From Acidimicrobiaceae bacterium (lineage in GTDB: Bacteria > Actinomycetota > Acidimicrobiia > Acidimicrobiales > Salinilacustritrichaceae), in NCBI GenBank assembly GCA_003476595.1, contig DMTU01000140.1, forward strand, positions 1 through 8,955: a stretch of DNA of 8,955 nt, given 5' to 3'. A model generated the notes under the pieces. That model worked only from the letters and a program-made list of their open reading frames with translations. It had not been told where the DNA came from and searched no databases. Below are positions 1 through 6,409 of the stretch, in pieces. Both the position numbers and the translations under genes were made by a program. The stretch's first letter is position 1. The number at the start of each line of letters is the position of its first letter.

Positions 1-1
1 C

Positions 2-1648
2 AGCCGCTACGGCTGGCGCCTGGACGGGGCCGACCCGCTGCCCGACCCGCGCTCGCGCTGGCAGCCCGACGGCGTCCACGGCCTCTCGGCGGTGGACGCG
101 CCGGACGAGACCGACTTCGCCTGGACCGACCAGCACTGGCGGGGCTTCCACCTGCCCGGCGCCGTGCTCTACGAGCTCCACGTCGGCACGTTCAGCCCCG
201 AGGGCACCTTCGACGGTGTCGCCGAGCGGCTGCCCCACCTGGCGGACCTCGGCGTCGACGCCATCGAGCTGCTGCCCGTGGCCGCCTTCCCCGGCGACCG
301 GGGGTGGGGCTACGACGGCACCTTCCCCCACGCCGTGCACGACGCCTACGGCGGCCCCGCCGGGTTGCGCCGGCTGGTCGACGCCGCGCACGCCGCCGGC
401 ATCGGCGTGGTGCTCGACGTCGTGCACAACCACCTCGGCCCCGACGGCAACCACCTCGGCGCCTACGGCCCGTACTTCTCCGAGCGCCACCAGACGAACT
501 GGGGCGCAGCGGTGAACCTCGATGGCCCGGGCAGCGACGAGGTGCGCCGCTACTTCGTCGAGCACCTCACCGGCTGGCAGCGGGACCTGCACCTCGACGG
601 CTTCCGCCTCGACGCCGTCCACGCGCTGGTCGACGACTCCGCCACCCACCTCCTCGAGCAGCTGGCCGACGAGGTCGCCGCCACCGCCGCCCACACCGGC
701 CGGTCGTGCTGGCTCATCGCCGAGAGCGACCGCAACGACCCCCGCTACGTCCTGTCGACCGCCGCCGGCGGCATGGGCCTCGACGCCTCGTGGGCGGACG
801 AGTGGCACCACGCGCTGCACGCCGTGCTCACCGGGGAGACCGACGGCTACTACGAGGACTTCGGCACGCTCGACCACCTGGTGCGGGGCCTGCAGCAGGC
901 CTGGGTCTACGCCGGGGACTGGTCCGAGCACCGCCAGCGGGCGCACGGCCGCTCGCCGGCCGGCCTGCCCGGCCACGCGTTCGTCGTCTCGGTGCAGAAC
1001 CACGACCAGATCGGCAACCGCGCCACCGGTGACCGGATCGGCCACGGCGTGTCCGACGGCCGGCTCCGCATCGGCGCCGCCCTGCTGCTCACCAGCCCGT
1101 TCGTGCCGATGCTGTTCCAGGGCGAGGAGTGGTCGGCGTCGTCACCGTTCCGCTACTTCACCGACCACCAGGACGCCGCGCTCGGCCGGGCGGTCACCGA
1201 GGGGCGCACCCACGAGTTCGCCCACTTCGGCTGGGACCCCGCCGACGTCCCCGACCCCCAGGACCGGGCGACGTTCGAGTCCTCCGTCCTGCGCTGGGAC
1301 GAGGTCGCCGAGCCCGGCCACGCCGACCTGCTGCAGTGGCACCGCGACCTGATCGCGCTGCGCCGCCGCCACCCGTCGCTCACCGACGGCCGCTGGGAGG
1401 CGCAGGAGATCGACCACGACGCCGACGTCGGCTGGATCCGCATCCGCCGGGGCGACGTGCTCGTCGTGGTGAACCTCGGGGCGGCGCCCGTGTCGGTACC
1501 GGTCCCCGATGGCTTCGCGCTCGCCGAGGTGGAGGGCCGCCCGCTCGCCGCCGGCGCTCAGCGCCACGCCGACGTGGTCGCCCTCGACCCCGACGGCGTC
1601 GCCGTGCTCAGTCGGGGGCGTTCGCCGGGTCCTGGAGATCGATGGTGA
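2..1648 (+). CDS. treZ: Malto-oligosyltrehalose trehalohydrolase, 3' part (5' end cut by window)
   Basis: This GH13 enzyme releases trehalose from maltooligosyl-trehalose made by TreY (EC 3.2.1.141), in the cytoplasm. The frame is open from base 2, giving 548 residues; the family is usually about 560-600, so only part of the N-terminal beta domain and the start codon are missing. Visible landmarks: the linker RWQPDGVHG ending the N-terminal domain, LYELHVGTF opening the barrel, DVVHNHLGP, the nucleophile Asp in GFRLDAVHAL (nt 611-613), the acid/base Glu in LIAESD (nt 722-724) and the transition-state Asp in QNHDQIGNR (nt 1004-1006). FRLDAVHAL and the NHDQIGNR form distinguish TreZ from branching enzyme GlgB. 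A C-terminal beta domain follows and appears complete at about GVAVL; the last dozen residues (SRGRSPGPGDRW) look like a tail created by running over the 3' end of the convergent gene. treY/treX may lie upstream, outside the window. Confidence 0.93.
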   Translation, partial: SRYGWRLDGADPLPDPRSRWQPDGVHGLSAVDAPDETDFAWTDQHWRGFHLPGAVLYELHVGTFSPEGTFDGVAERLPHLADLGVDAIELLPVAAFPGDRGWGYDGTFPHAVHDAYGGPAGLRRLVDAAHAAGIGVVLDVVHNHLGPDGNHLGAYGPYFSERHQTNWGAAVNLDGPGSDEVRRYFVEHLTGWQRDLHLDGFRLDAVHALVDDSATHLLEQLADEVAATAAHTGRSCWLIAESDRNDPRYVLSTAAGGMGLDASWADEWHHALHAVLTGETDGYYEDFGTLDHLVRGLQQAWVYAGDWSEHRQRAHGRSPAGLPGHAFVVSVQNHDQIGNRATGDRIGHGVSDGRLRIGAALLLTSPFVPMLFQGEEWSASSPFRYFTDHQDAALGRAVTEGRTHEFAHFGWDPADVPDPQDRATFESSVLRWDEVAEPGHADLLQWHRDLIALRRRHPSLTDGRWEAQEIDHDADVGWIRIRRGDVLVVVNLGAAPVSVPVPDGFALAEVEGRPLAAGAQRHADVVALDPDGVAVLSRGRSPGPGDRW

Positions 1649-2111
1649 GGCGGCCGTCGATGACCTCGGTGGCGTAGACGCGGAGACCGGCGCCGGAGCG
1701 GGGGAACGTGGTGTCCCGGTCGCACGACGCCGGCTGGGCGTCGTCGATGGTGAACCGGTCGACCTCGGGGTCGAAGGTGAGGGTGCACTCGGGCTGGTCG
1801 GGCACGAAGGCGCTGAGCGCGATCCACCCCGTGGTGGGGTCGCCGCCCTGGTGGTCGACGTAGATGGAGCGGGAGAAGTTGGCCGGGTCCGGGAACAGGA
1901 TCGGCTGGCCGTCCTCGTCGATGATGCGAGCGAGGTTCTCGACCCGGCCGGCGTCGAAGCGGTCGTCGCCGAGGCGGACCTGCACGTCGCCGCGGCTGGC
2001 CAGGTTGGCCACGAGGAAGGCGGTGCCCAGCGCGACGACGACGCCGACCACGGCGACGGCGACGGCCCGGCCGGTGTGGCCTCGGCCGCGTCGCTTGGCG
2101 ACCGGGCTCAT
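1608..2111 (-). CDS. Membrane-anchored protein with Rieske-like fold lacking cluster ligands (hypothetical)
   Basis: This 167-residue protein has a basic N-terminus (KRRGRGHTGR, 6-15), one hydrophobic segment (about 16-37) and an extracytoplasmic domain of about 125 residues, so it is probably an N-in signal anchor. I do not recognise a named family. The order of elements in the domain resembles a Rieske domain: GQPILFPD (68-75), RSIYVDH, GWIALSAF (95-102), CTLTFDPEVDRF (109-120), FPRSGAGLRVYATEVIDGRLTIDL (start 136; described by its end, L-VY-V-DG-L-ID). The usual CxH and CPCHGS/CxxH ligands are absent; only Cys109 and Cys130 remain and could form a disulfide. The Rieske assignment is inference from pattern. 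The start is the only ATG after an in-frame stop and has no good Shine-Dalgarno directly upstream. It is divergent from sucC and overlaps treZ tail to tail by 41 bp. Confidence 0.82.
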   Translation of the reverse strand: MSPVAKRRGRGHTGRAVAVAVVGVVVALGTAFLVANLASRGDVQVRLGDDRFDAGRVENLARIIDEDGQPILFPDPANFSRSIYVDHQGGDPTTGWIALSAFVPDQPECTLTFDPEVDRFTIDDAQPASCDRDTTFPRSGAGLRVYATEVIDGRLTIDLQDPANAPD

Positions 2112-2137
2112 CGTGATTGGCCGGGGCTGGTGGGCAT
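2108..2137 (-). CDS. Possible 9-codon leader ORF coupled to the minus-strand gene
   Basis: On the minus strand an ATG at 2137-2135 opens a nine-residue frame, MPTSPGQSR, whose TGA (2110-2108) overlaps the ATG of the downstream gene as ATGA. An AGGAGG lies directly against the leader ATG, too close to act as a normal Shine-Dalgarno. A GATACT -10-like hexamer (2149-2144) would place transcription start at about 2137, so the leader could be translated leaderless and the main gene by re-initiation. That would explain how the main gene starts without its own ribosome site. It is short enough to be chance. Confidence 0.25.
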   Translation of the reverse strand: MPTSPGQSR

Positions 2138-2142
2138 CCTCC

Positions 2143-2148
2143 TAGTAT
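2143..2148 (+). promoter_or_regulatory. Candidate -10 element for sucCD, overlapping a minus-strand -10
   Basis: TAGTAT fits the actinobacterial TAnnnT -10 pattern and is one of few AT-rich spots between the divergent genes. A start near 2155 would leave a 5' leader of about 39 nt carrying the sucC ribosome site. No convincing -35 is present at 16-19 bp; TTGGCC (2117-2122) is 20 bp away. The same bases read GATACT on the other strand (2149-2144), so one near-symmetrical patch could serve both directions. Confidence 0.35.
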
Positions 2149-2180
2149 CCGGCCGAAGGCCGCCCCGGCCCAAGCCAGAC

Positions 2181-2188
2181 AAGGGAAG
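2181..2188 (+). promoter_or_regulatory. Ribosome binding site of sucC
   Basis: AAGGGAAG ends 5 nt before the ATG at 2194. It supports that start, which also gives the canonical MDLLEYQGK N-terminus. Confidence 0.6.
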
Positions 2189-2193
2189 CACGC

Positions 2194-3348
2194 ATGGACC
2201 TCCTCGAATACCAGGGCAAGCAGTTCTTCGCCCGCTACGGCATCCCCGTGAGCGACGGCGAGGCCGTCACCACGGTGGACGACGCAGTGGCGGTCGCCGA
2301 CCGCATCGGATACCCGGTCGTGGTCAAGGCCCAGGTCCACGTCGGTGGCCGCGGCAAGGCCGGCGGCGTGAAGTTGGCCGACGACGCCGACGCGGTGCGC
2401 GAGCACGCCGGCAACATCCTCGGCCTCGACATCAAGGGCCACATCGTCCGCACGATCTGGATCGAGGTCGCCTCGGACATCGCCGAGGAGTACTACGCCT
2501 CCTTCACCCTCGACCGCTCCGCCAAGAAGCACCTCGGCATGCTCTCCGCCGAGGGCGGCGTCGAGATCGAGACCGTGGCCGAGGAGAACCCCGACGCCAT
2601 CGCCAAGATCTGGATCGATCCGGTCGACGGCCTGTCCGAGGCCGATGCCCGCGACTGGGTGGAGCGGGCGAACCTGAACCCCGACGCCACCGAGGGCGCG
2701 GTCGACATCCTCCGCAAGCTGTACACCGCGTACACCGAGGGCGACGCCGATCTCACCGAGATCAACCCCCTCATCCTGAAGCCCACCGGCGAGGTCCACG
2801 CCCTCGACGCCAAGGTCACCCTCGACGGCAACTCCACGTTCCGCCACGAGGACTACGCCGAGTACGAGCAGACCCAGGTGCGCGACGAGCGCGAGGAGGA
2901 CGCCCACAGCAAGGGCCTCCAGTACGTCGGCCTCGACGGCTACGTCGGCGTGATCGCCAACGGCGCCGGTCTGGCCATGTCCACGGTCGACATCGTCAAC
3001 CAGGTGGGCGGCAAGCCGGCGAACTTCCTCGACATCGGCGGCGGCGCCAACGCCGAGGTCATGGCCGGTGCCCTCGAGGTCATCAACAACGACCCGAAGG
3101 TCAAGGCCATCTTCATCAACATCTTCGGTGGCATCACCAAGGGCGACGAGGTCGCCAACGGCATCGTCACCGCCCTCGAGCGCGTCGACATCGACGCCCC
3201 GATCGTCATCCGCATCGACGGCACGAACGCCGACGAGGGCCGGGCGATCCTCGCCGAGCACGAGTCCGACTCGCTCATCAGCAAGCCCACCATGGTGGAG
3301 GCCGCCGAGACGGTCGTCGCCCTGGCCAAGGAAAGGGGTGGCCAGTAA
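2194..3348 (+). CDS. sucC: Succinyl-CoA synthetase (ADP-forming) subunit beta
   Basis: SucC is the nucleotide-binding beta subunit that, with SucD, interconverts succinyl-CoA and succinate with formation of ATP or GTP in the TCA cycle (EC 6.2.1.5). The 384 residues are close to the usual 385-400. Motifs in order: LLEYQGK at the N-terminus (3-9), the ATP-grasp segment KAQVHVGGRGKAGGVK (45-60), EINPL with metal-binding residues (189-193), LDAKVTLDGN (204-213), then the C-terminal ligase domain with GAGLAMSTVD (257-266), NFLDIGGGA (277-285) and INIFGGI (308-314). No key residue appears to be missing. It is the first gene of a sucC-sucD operon, with its own ribosome site and a candidate promoter upstream. 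Its TAA overlaps the ATG of a 31-codon mini-ORF as TAATG, whereas a sucC stop usually leads almost directly to sucD. ATP versus GTP preference cannot be read with confidence. Confidence 0.97.
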   Translation: MDLLEYQGKQFFARYGIPVSDGEAVTTVDDAVAVADRIGYPVVVKAQVHVGGRGKAGGVKLADDADAVREHAGNILGLDIKGHIVRTIWIEVASDIAEEYYASFTLDRSAKKHLGMLSAEGGVEIETVAEENPDAIAKIWIDPVDGLSEADARDWVERANLNPDATEGAVDILRKLYTAYTEGDADLTEINPLILKPTGEVHALDAKVTLDGNSTFRHEDYAEYEQTQVRDEREEDAHSKGLQYVGLDGYVGVIANGAGLAMSTVDIVNQVGGKPANFLDIGGGANAEVMAGALEVINNDPKVKAIFINIFGGITKGDEVANGIVTALERVDIDAPIVIRIDGTNADEGRAILAEHESDSLISKPTMVEAAETVVALAKERGGQ

Positions 3349-3440
3349 TGGCGATCTTCGTCGATCCCTGCCCGCAGGGCAGCACCAACTCCAGCCGGGC
3401 AAACGTTCCGGAGCCCTCGCACTCGGATCGGGAGGTCTGA
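3348..3440 (+). CDS. Mini-ORF between sucC and sucD repeating the sucD N-terminus
   Basis: A 30-residue frame starts MAIFVD, the same six residues that start SucD; 15 of the first 18 bases match and the three differences are synonymous. It then diverges (PCPQGSTNSSRANV...) and stops at TGA. It starts at the sucC stop (TAATG) behind a good ribosome site, AAAGGGG (3332-3338), and it is in the same frame as sucD: the two ATGs are exactly 96 nt apart, with the stop one codon before the sucD ATG. The frame holds a small hairpin, CCCTG-CCCG-CAGGG (3366-3379). It may be a decayed partial duplication of the sucD start or a translated leader that couples sucC to sucD. Whether a peptide is made or has a function cannot be told from sequence. 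Confidence 0.45.
   Translation: MAIFVDPCPQGSTNSSRANVPEPSHSDREV
3430..3436 (+). promoter_or_regulatory. Ribosome binding site of sucD
   Basis: GGGAGGT lies 7 nt before the ATG at 3444 and lies inside the end of the mini-ORF. It decides the sucD start at 3444 over the in-frame upstream ATG at 3348, from which it is separated by a stop codon. Confidence 0.65.
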
Positions 3441-3443
3441 ACA

Positions 3444-4343
3444 ATGGCCATCTTCGTAGACAGCAGTACCAAGGTCATCTACCAGGGCCTCACCGGCTCC
3501 CAGGGCTCCTTCTACGGCCAGCGCAACGCCGAGTACGGCACGCAGGTCGTGGCCGGCACCCACCCCAAGAAGGCGGGCACCGAGGTCAACGGCGTGCCGA
3601 TCTACGCCACGGTCGCCGAGGCCGTGAAGGAGACGGGCGCCACCGCCAGCTGCATCTTCATCCCCGCCCCGGGCGTGAAGGACGCGGTCATGGAGGCCGC
3701 CGAGGGTGGCGTCGAGTTCATCGTCGTCATCACCGAGGGCGTCCCCGCCCACGACGAGGCCTGGTTCTACAACAAGCTGCAGCGGGACTTCCCGAACGTG
3801 CAGCTGCTCGGCCCGAACTGCCCCGGCATCATCAGCCCCGGCAAGTGCAACATCGGCATCACCGCCGGCGAGATCGCCAAGGAGCCCTCGGAAGGGGGCC
3901 CCAACGTGGGCATCGTGTCCCGCTCCGGCACCCTCACCTACCAGGCGCTGTACGAGCTGAAGCTGAAGGACATCGGCGTGTCGACCTGCGTCGGCATCGG
4001 CGGCGACCCCGTCCCCGGCACCACCTTCATCGACTGCATCGAGCGCTTCGAGGCCGACCCCGAGACCCAGGCGATCATGATGATCGGCGAGATCGGCGGC
4101 TCGGCCGAAGAGGAGGCGGCGGACTACATCAAGGCCAACGTCTCCAAGCCGGTCGTGTCCTACGTCGCCGGCGTCACCGCCCCTCCCGGCAAGAAGATGG
4201 GCCACGCCGGCGCCATCGTGTCGGGTGGCAAGGGCACCGCCGCCGCCAAGCGCGAGGCCCTCGAGGCCGCGGGCGTCAAGGTGGGCAACAACCCCACCGA
4301 GGCCGGTGCGCTCATGGTCGAGGTGGTCGACGGGCTCCGCTGA
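3444..4343 (+). CDS. sucD: Succinyl-CoA synthetase (ADP-forming) subunit alpha
   Basis: SucD is the CoA-binding, phosphohistidine-carrying alpha subunit of succinyl-CoA synthetase and partner of the SucC encoded just upstream. The 299 residues match the usual 288-300. The CoA-binding loop is GLTGSQG (15-21), followed by AGTHPKKAG (37-45), GPNCPG (123-128), SRSGTLTYQ (159-167), GIGGDPVPG and the active-site [14 protein letters not shown] with the phosphorylated His at 254. All expected residues are present. It is probably translated from its own ribosome site 7 nt upstream, though termination of the mini-ORF 4 nt before the start could supply ribosomes. A strong inverted repeat begins about 20 nt after the stop and probably ends the transcript. 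Confidence 0.97.
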   Translation: MAIFVDSSTKVIYQGLTGSQGSFYGQRNAEYGTQVVAGTHPKKAGTEVNGVPIYATVAEAVKETGATASCIFIPAPGVKDAVMEAAEGGVEFIVVITEGVPAHDEAWFYNKLQRDFPNVQLLGPNCPGIISPGKCNIGITAGEIAKEPSEGGPNVGIVSRSGTLTYQALYELKLKDIGVSTCVGIGGDPVPGTTFIDCIERFEADPETQAIMMIGEIGGSAEEEAADYIKANVSKPVVSYVAGVTAPPGKKMGHAGAIVSGGKGTAAAKREALEAAGVKVGNNPTEAGALMVEVVDGLR

Positions 4344-4364
4344 GCCCACCACCTCCCGCCCCTC

Positions 4365-4414
4365 GTTCTGGCCTGCATCCGTGCCCCCTGGTGGTCATGG
4401 ATGCAGGCCAGAAC
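4365..4414. terminator. Perfect 16-bp inverted repeat after sucD, probable terminator
   Basis: The arms GTTCTGGCCTGCATCC (4365-4380) and GGATGCAGGCCAGAAC (4399-4414) are exact reverse complements with an 18-nt loop. The stem can continue by three pairs, one of them G-U, giving 19 pairs around a 12-nt loop. No T-run follows, so this would be a hairpin-only terminator as often proposed for GC-rich actinobacteria; lack of a T-run lowers certainty. It separates sucCD from the cell-wall genes and is symmetrical, so it could act in either direction or be one copy of a dispersed palindromic repeat. Confidence 0.6.
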
Positions 4415-4472
4415 CGTTCCCGGGCACCGGTCGGCGTTGGGGCCCGGTGCCGGCGCCCCCATCCTTGGGGGG

Positions 4473-5501
4473 ATGCCCCGTTCGTCCCATCTGATCCTGC
4501 TGAGCGCCATCGCGCTGCTCGCCGCCGGCGTGGTCGCCGCGCTCGCCGCAGCCAGCGAGGGCGATGCGGTCACCGGCCCGACGACGGACGCGCCGGCCGA
4601 GACGTCGCCCGAGGCCGCTGCGGCGCCCACGTCGACGGCGCCCTCCACGACCGCCGTGCTCGGCTTCCCCGCCATCGCCGACCACGGCGAGGTCCGGGCC
4701 GTGCGCACGCCCGTGGGCCTCGTCCTGCCGGTCCTCGGCGGCGAGCAGGGCGCGTGGCAGGTGCTGACGCCGTGCGCCACCTCGGCGGTCGTGCCGGGCG
4801 AGCCGGTGCTCGGCGCCCACGTCGTGCTCGACCCCGGCCACGGTGGTGACGAGCCCGGCGCGGTCGGGCCCACGGGCCTGCGCGAGGCCGACCTCAACCT
4901 CGACATCGCCCGGCGGGTCCGGGCCCTGCTCGAGGCCGAGGGCGCCACCGTCGTGCTGACCCGCGACGCCGACGTGCGCATGACGTTGGCCACCCGGGCA
5001 TCGATCGCCCGGACCATGTCGCCCGTCGCGTTCCTCTCGATCCACCACAACGCCGCCCCCGTCGGCCGTTCCGGCGTGCCCGGCAGCGAGCTGTACCACC
5101 AGCTCGCCGATCCGGAGTCCAAGCGCCTCGCCGGCCTGCTGTGGGAGGAGATGCAGGAGCACCTGGCCCCCTTCGGCACCGACTGGGCCATCGGCGACGA
5201 CCCCGGGGCCCGGGCCCGTCGCTCCATGCGCACCGGCGACGACTACTACGGCATACTGCGCAACGCCCAGGGCGTCACGTCCGTGCTCACCGAGGCCGCC
5301 TACCTGTCGAACCCGGCCGAGAACGCGCTGCTCGAGACCGAGGAGTTCCGCGACGCCGAGGCGCGGGCCATCGCCGACGGCGTCCTGCGGCTGCTGCGCA
5401 CCGACGATCCCGGCTCGGGCTTCAAGCCGACCAAGGAGGTCGCGGTGCCGGCCGGCTCGGGCGGCGGCGTCCGCGGCTGCGTCGACCCGCCCCTGGCCTG
5501 A
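4473..5501 (+). CDS. Secreted N-acetylmuramoyl-L-alanine amidase (Amidase_3 family)
   Basis: This enzyme should cleave the bond between N-acetylmuramic acid and L-alanine in peptidoglycan outside the membrane (EC 3.5.1.28). The 342 residues comprise a signal peptide or anchor (hydrophobic about 7-27, ending near ALAAASEG), a Thr/Ala/Pro-rich linker (about 31-62), a short region with Cys101, and a zinc amidase domain (about 115-308). Zinc ligands are His123 in DPGHGG, Glu138 in LREADLNL and His191 in SIHHNA; the catalytic Glu is 274 in TEAAYLSNP. A C-terminal Gly/Pro-rich tail contains Cys336. I chose the ATG at 4473 because it starts the signal peptide. The in-frame ATG at 4401 lies in the arm of the upstream hairpin and would put 24 extra residues before it. 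The ribosome site is poor: six G directly abut the ATG. The next gene, 74 nt downstream, is probably in the same operon. Cell-division or spore roles are not distinguishable. Confidence 0.9.
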   Translation: MPRSSHLILLSAIALLAAGVVAALAAASEGDAVTGPTTDAPAETSPEAAAAPTSTAPSTTAVLGFPAIADHGEVRAVRTPVGLVLPVLGGEQGAWQVLTPCATSAVVPGEPVLGAHVVLDPGHGGDEPGAVGPTGLREADLNLDIARRVRALLEAEGATVVLTRDADVRMTLATRASIARTMSPVAFLSIHHNAAPVGRSGVPGSELYHQLADPESKRLAGLLWEEMQEHLAPFGTDWAIGDDPGARARRSMRTGDDYYGILRNAQGVTSVLTEAAYLSNPAENALLETEEFRDAEARAIADGVLRLLRTDDPGSGFKPTKEVAVPAGSGGGVRGCVDPPLA

Positions 5502-5560
5502 GCGGGTCCAACGATCGCGCCACGTCGCCGTGGCACCATGGTCGGGGCGGTCGGAGCGAT

Positions 5561-5566
5561 GAGGAA
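5561..5566 (+). promoter_or_regulatory. Ribosome binding site of the zinc-ribbon/SPOR-like gene
   Basis: GAGGAA lies 9 nt before the ATG at 5576. It fixes the start at the ATG that places a clean zinc ribbon at the N-terminus; the frame is open further upstream but only inside the amidase gene. Confidence 0.55.
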
Positions 5567-5575
5567 CTCGCGCCC

Positions 5576-6376
5576 ATGAGCACCCCCTGCACCACCTGTG
5601 GCGAGCCGCTCGCCGACGATGCCACCCGCTGCCCGACCTGCGGGGCGCTGGCATCGCCCGCCGTCGACGAGACCCGTGCGGTGGACCAGACCCGTTCCAT
5701 CGACGACGCCCCGCCCTGGGCGATCCCGATCCGCGAGCCCGCCCCGGTCGCCGAGCCGGAGGTCCGCGCCGGCTCGGGTCGCACGGTCGCCCTGGCCGCG
5801 CTCGCCATCGGCGTGTTCGTCCTGACCGTCGTCGCCGGGTCCCAGCTGTTGGGCGACGACGACTCGGGCGCCTCCTCCGGTGGCGCCGATGCCGACGAGG
5901 TCGCCACCCCCGACGAGTCCGGCGGGCTCGACGGTTCGGAGCTCGGGGACACGACCACCACGAGCGCCACGGCACCGACCACGACGGAGACCACCGTCGC
6001 GGACACGACCACGACGACCAGCACGCCCACCACGTCGACGGCGCCGACCACCGCCACCGCCTCGTTCCGCACAGAGCCGAACGGCACCGGCTCCGTGCCG
6101 GCCCTGTCCACGAGCTTCCGTGGCTGGCTCGCCCAGCTGAAGTCGGTGCCCTACGACGCCGGCACCGCGGCCCTGGCCGAGGAGTGGGAGCGCACCCGCG
6201 CCGACGCCCCCGGCGTCGTCGCGGCGCGCAGCAGCGACTGGTCCGCCTTCGGCGAGGGTTTCTGGGTGCTGGTCGACCCGGGCCCGTTCTCCTCCGCCGA
6301 CGACGTCCGCTCGTTCTGCGAGTCCGCCGGCCTCACCGCGGAGGGTGCCTGCCTGGCCCGGGAGCTGCGCGGCTGA
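5576..6376 (+). CDS. Zinc-ribbon, single-pass membrane protein with SPOR-like C-terminal domain
   Basis: This 266-residue protein has four parts. Residues 1-25 form a zinc ribbon (Cys5, Cys8, Cys19, Cys22) that would be cytoplasmic. Residues 26-68 are a Pro/charged linker containing two imperfect six-residue units, DETRAV and DQTRSI. Residues 70-92 are a transmembrane helix, followed by an acidic/Gly stretch and a Thr-rich linker (126-163). Residues about 180-266 form a compact domain with GWLAQLKSVPY, EGFWVLVDPGPFSSADDVRSF and paired Cys248/Cys259. The last part resembles SPOR-type peptidoglycan-binding domains (xxWVLVxPGPFxSxxxA pattern), an assignment by pattern only. The Thr-rich spacer may be O-mannosylated outside the cell, as known for actinobacterial secreted proteins. 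The gene follows the amidase by 74 nt, which suggests a wall-related role: SPOR domains of known proteins bind glycan stripped by amidases. What the zinc ribbon contacts is unknown. Confidence 0.85.
   Translation: MSTPCTTCGEPLADDATRCPTCGALASPAVDETRAVDQTRSIDDAPPWAIPIREPAPVAEPEVRAGSGRTVALAALAIGVFVLTVVAGSQLLGDDDSGASSGGADADEVATPDESGGLDGSELGDTTTTSATAPTTTETTVADTTTTTSTPTTSTAPTTATASFRTEPNGTGSVPALSTSFRGWLAQLKSVPYDAGTAALAEEWERTRADAPGVVAARSSDWSAFGEGFWVLVDPGPFSSADDVRSFCESAGLTAEGACLARELRG
5951..6064 (+). repeat. Low-complexity Thr-codon tract (coding)
   Basis: About 114 bases made largely of ACC and ACG codons encode residues 126-163, a Thr/Ala/Ser/Pro-rich spacer, in the zinc-ribbon/SPOR-like protein. 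The repeat units are irregular. Length variation between strains by slippage would be plausible. Confidence 0.6.
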
Positions 6377-6409
6377 CCAGGGCGTGCGGATGATCGGGGG
6401 ACCGCTTGC

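Noticed and set aside
3366..3379. Small hairpin in the sucC-sucD gap as a terminator
   Set aside because: Only 5 bp with a 4-nt loop and no T-run, inside an operon; too weak to call beyond a note in the mini-ORF entry.
1509..3440. Long plus-strand open frame (over 600 codons) across treZ end and sucC
   Set aside because: It runs out of frame through sucC and antisense to the minus gene, is rich in Arg/Gly/His, and has no family motif. It is a GC-rich shadow frame; only its last 31 codons coincide with the mini-ORF.
1558..3444. Long minus-strand open frame opposite sucC
   Set aside because: Antisense to sucC with Val/Leu/Asp/Gly-biased composition typical of a mirrored GC-rich gene; its lower part is also out of frame with the better-supported 167-residue gene.
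2940..4352. Long minus-strand open frame opposite sucC end and sucD
   Set aside because: Antisense shadow of sucD with skewed Gly/Ala/Asp/His composition and no recognisable domain.
4401..4472. Upstream ATG at 4401 as the amidase start
   Set aside because: It lies within the right arm of the palindrome, has no ribosome site, and would bury the signal peptide behind 24 extra residues.
5951..6064. Thr-rich tract as a CRISPR or tandem-repeat array
   Set aside because: Units are irregular ACC/ACG codons inside a clear coding frame, with no spacer pattern.
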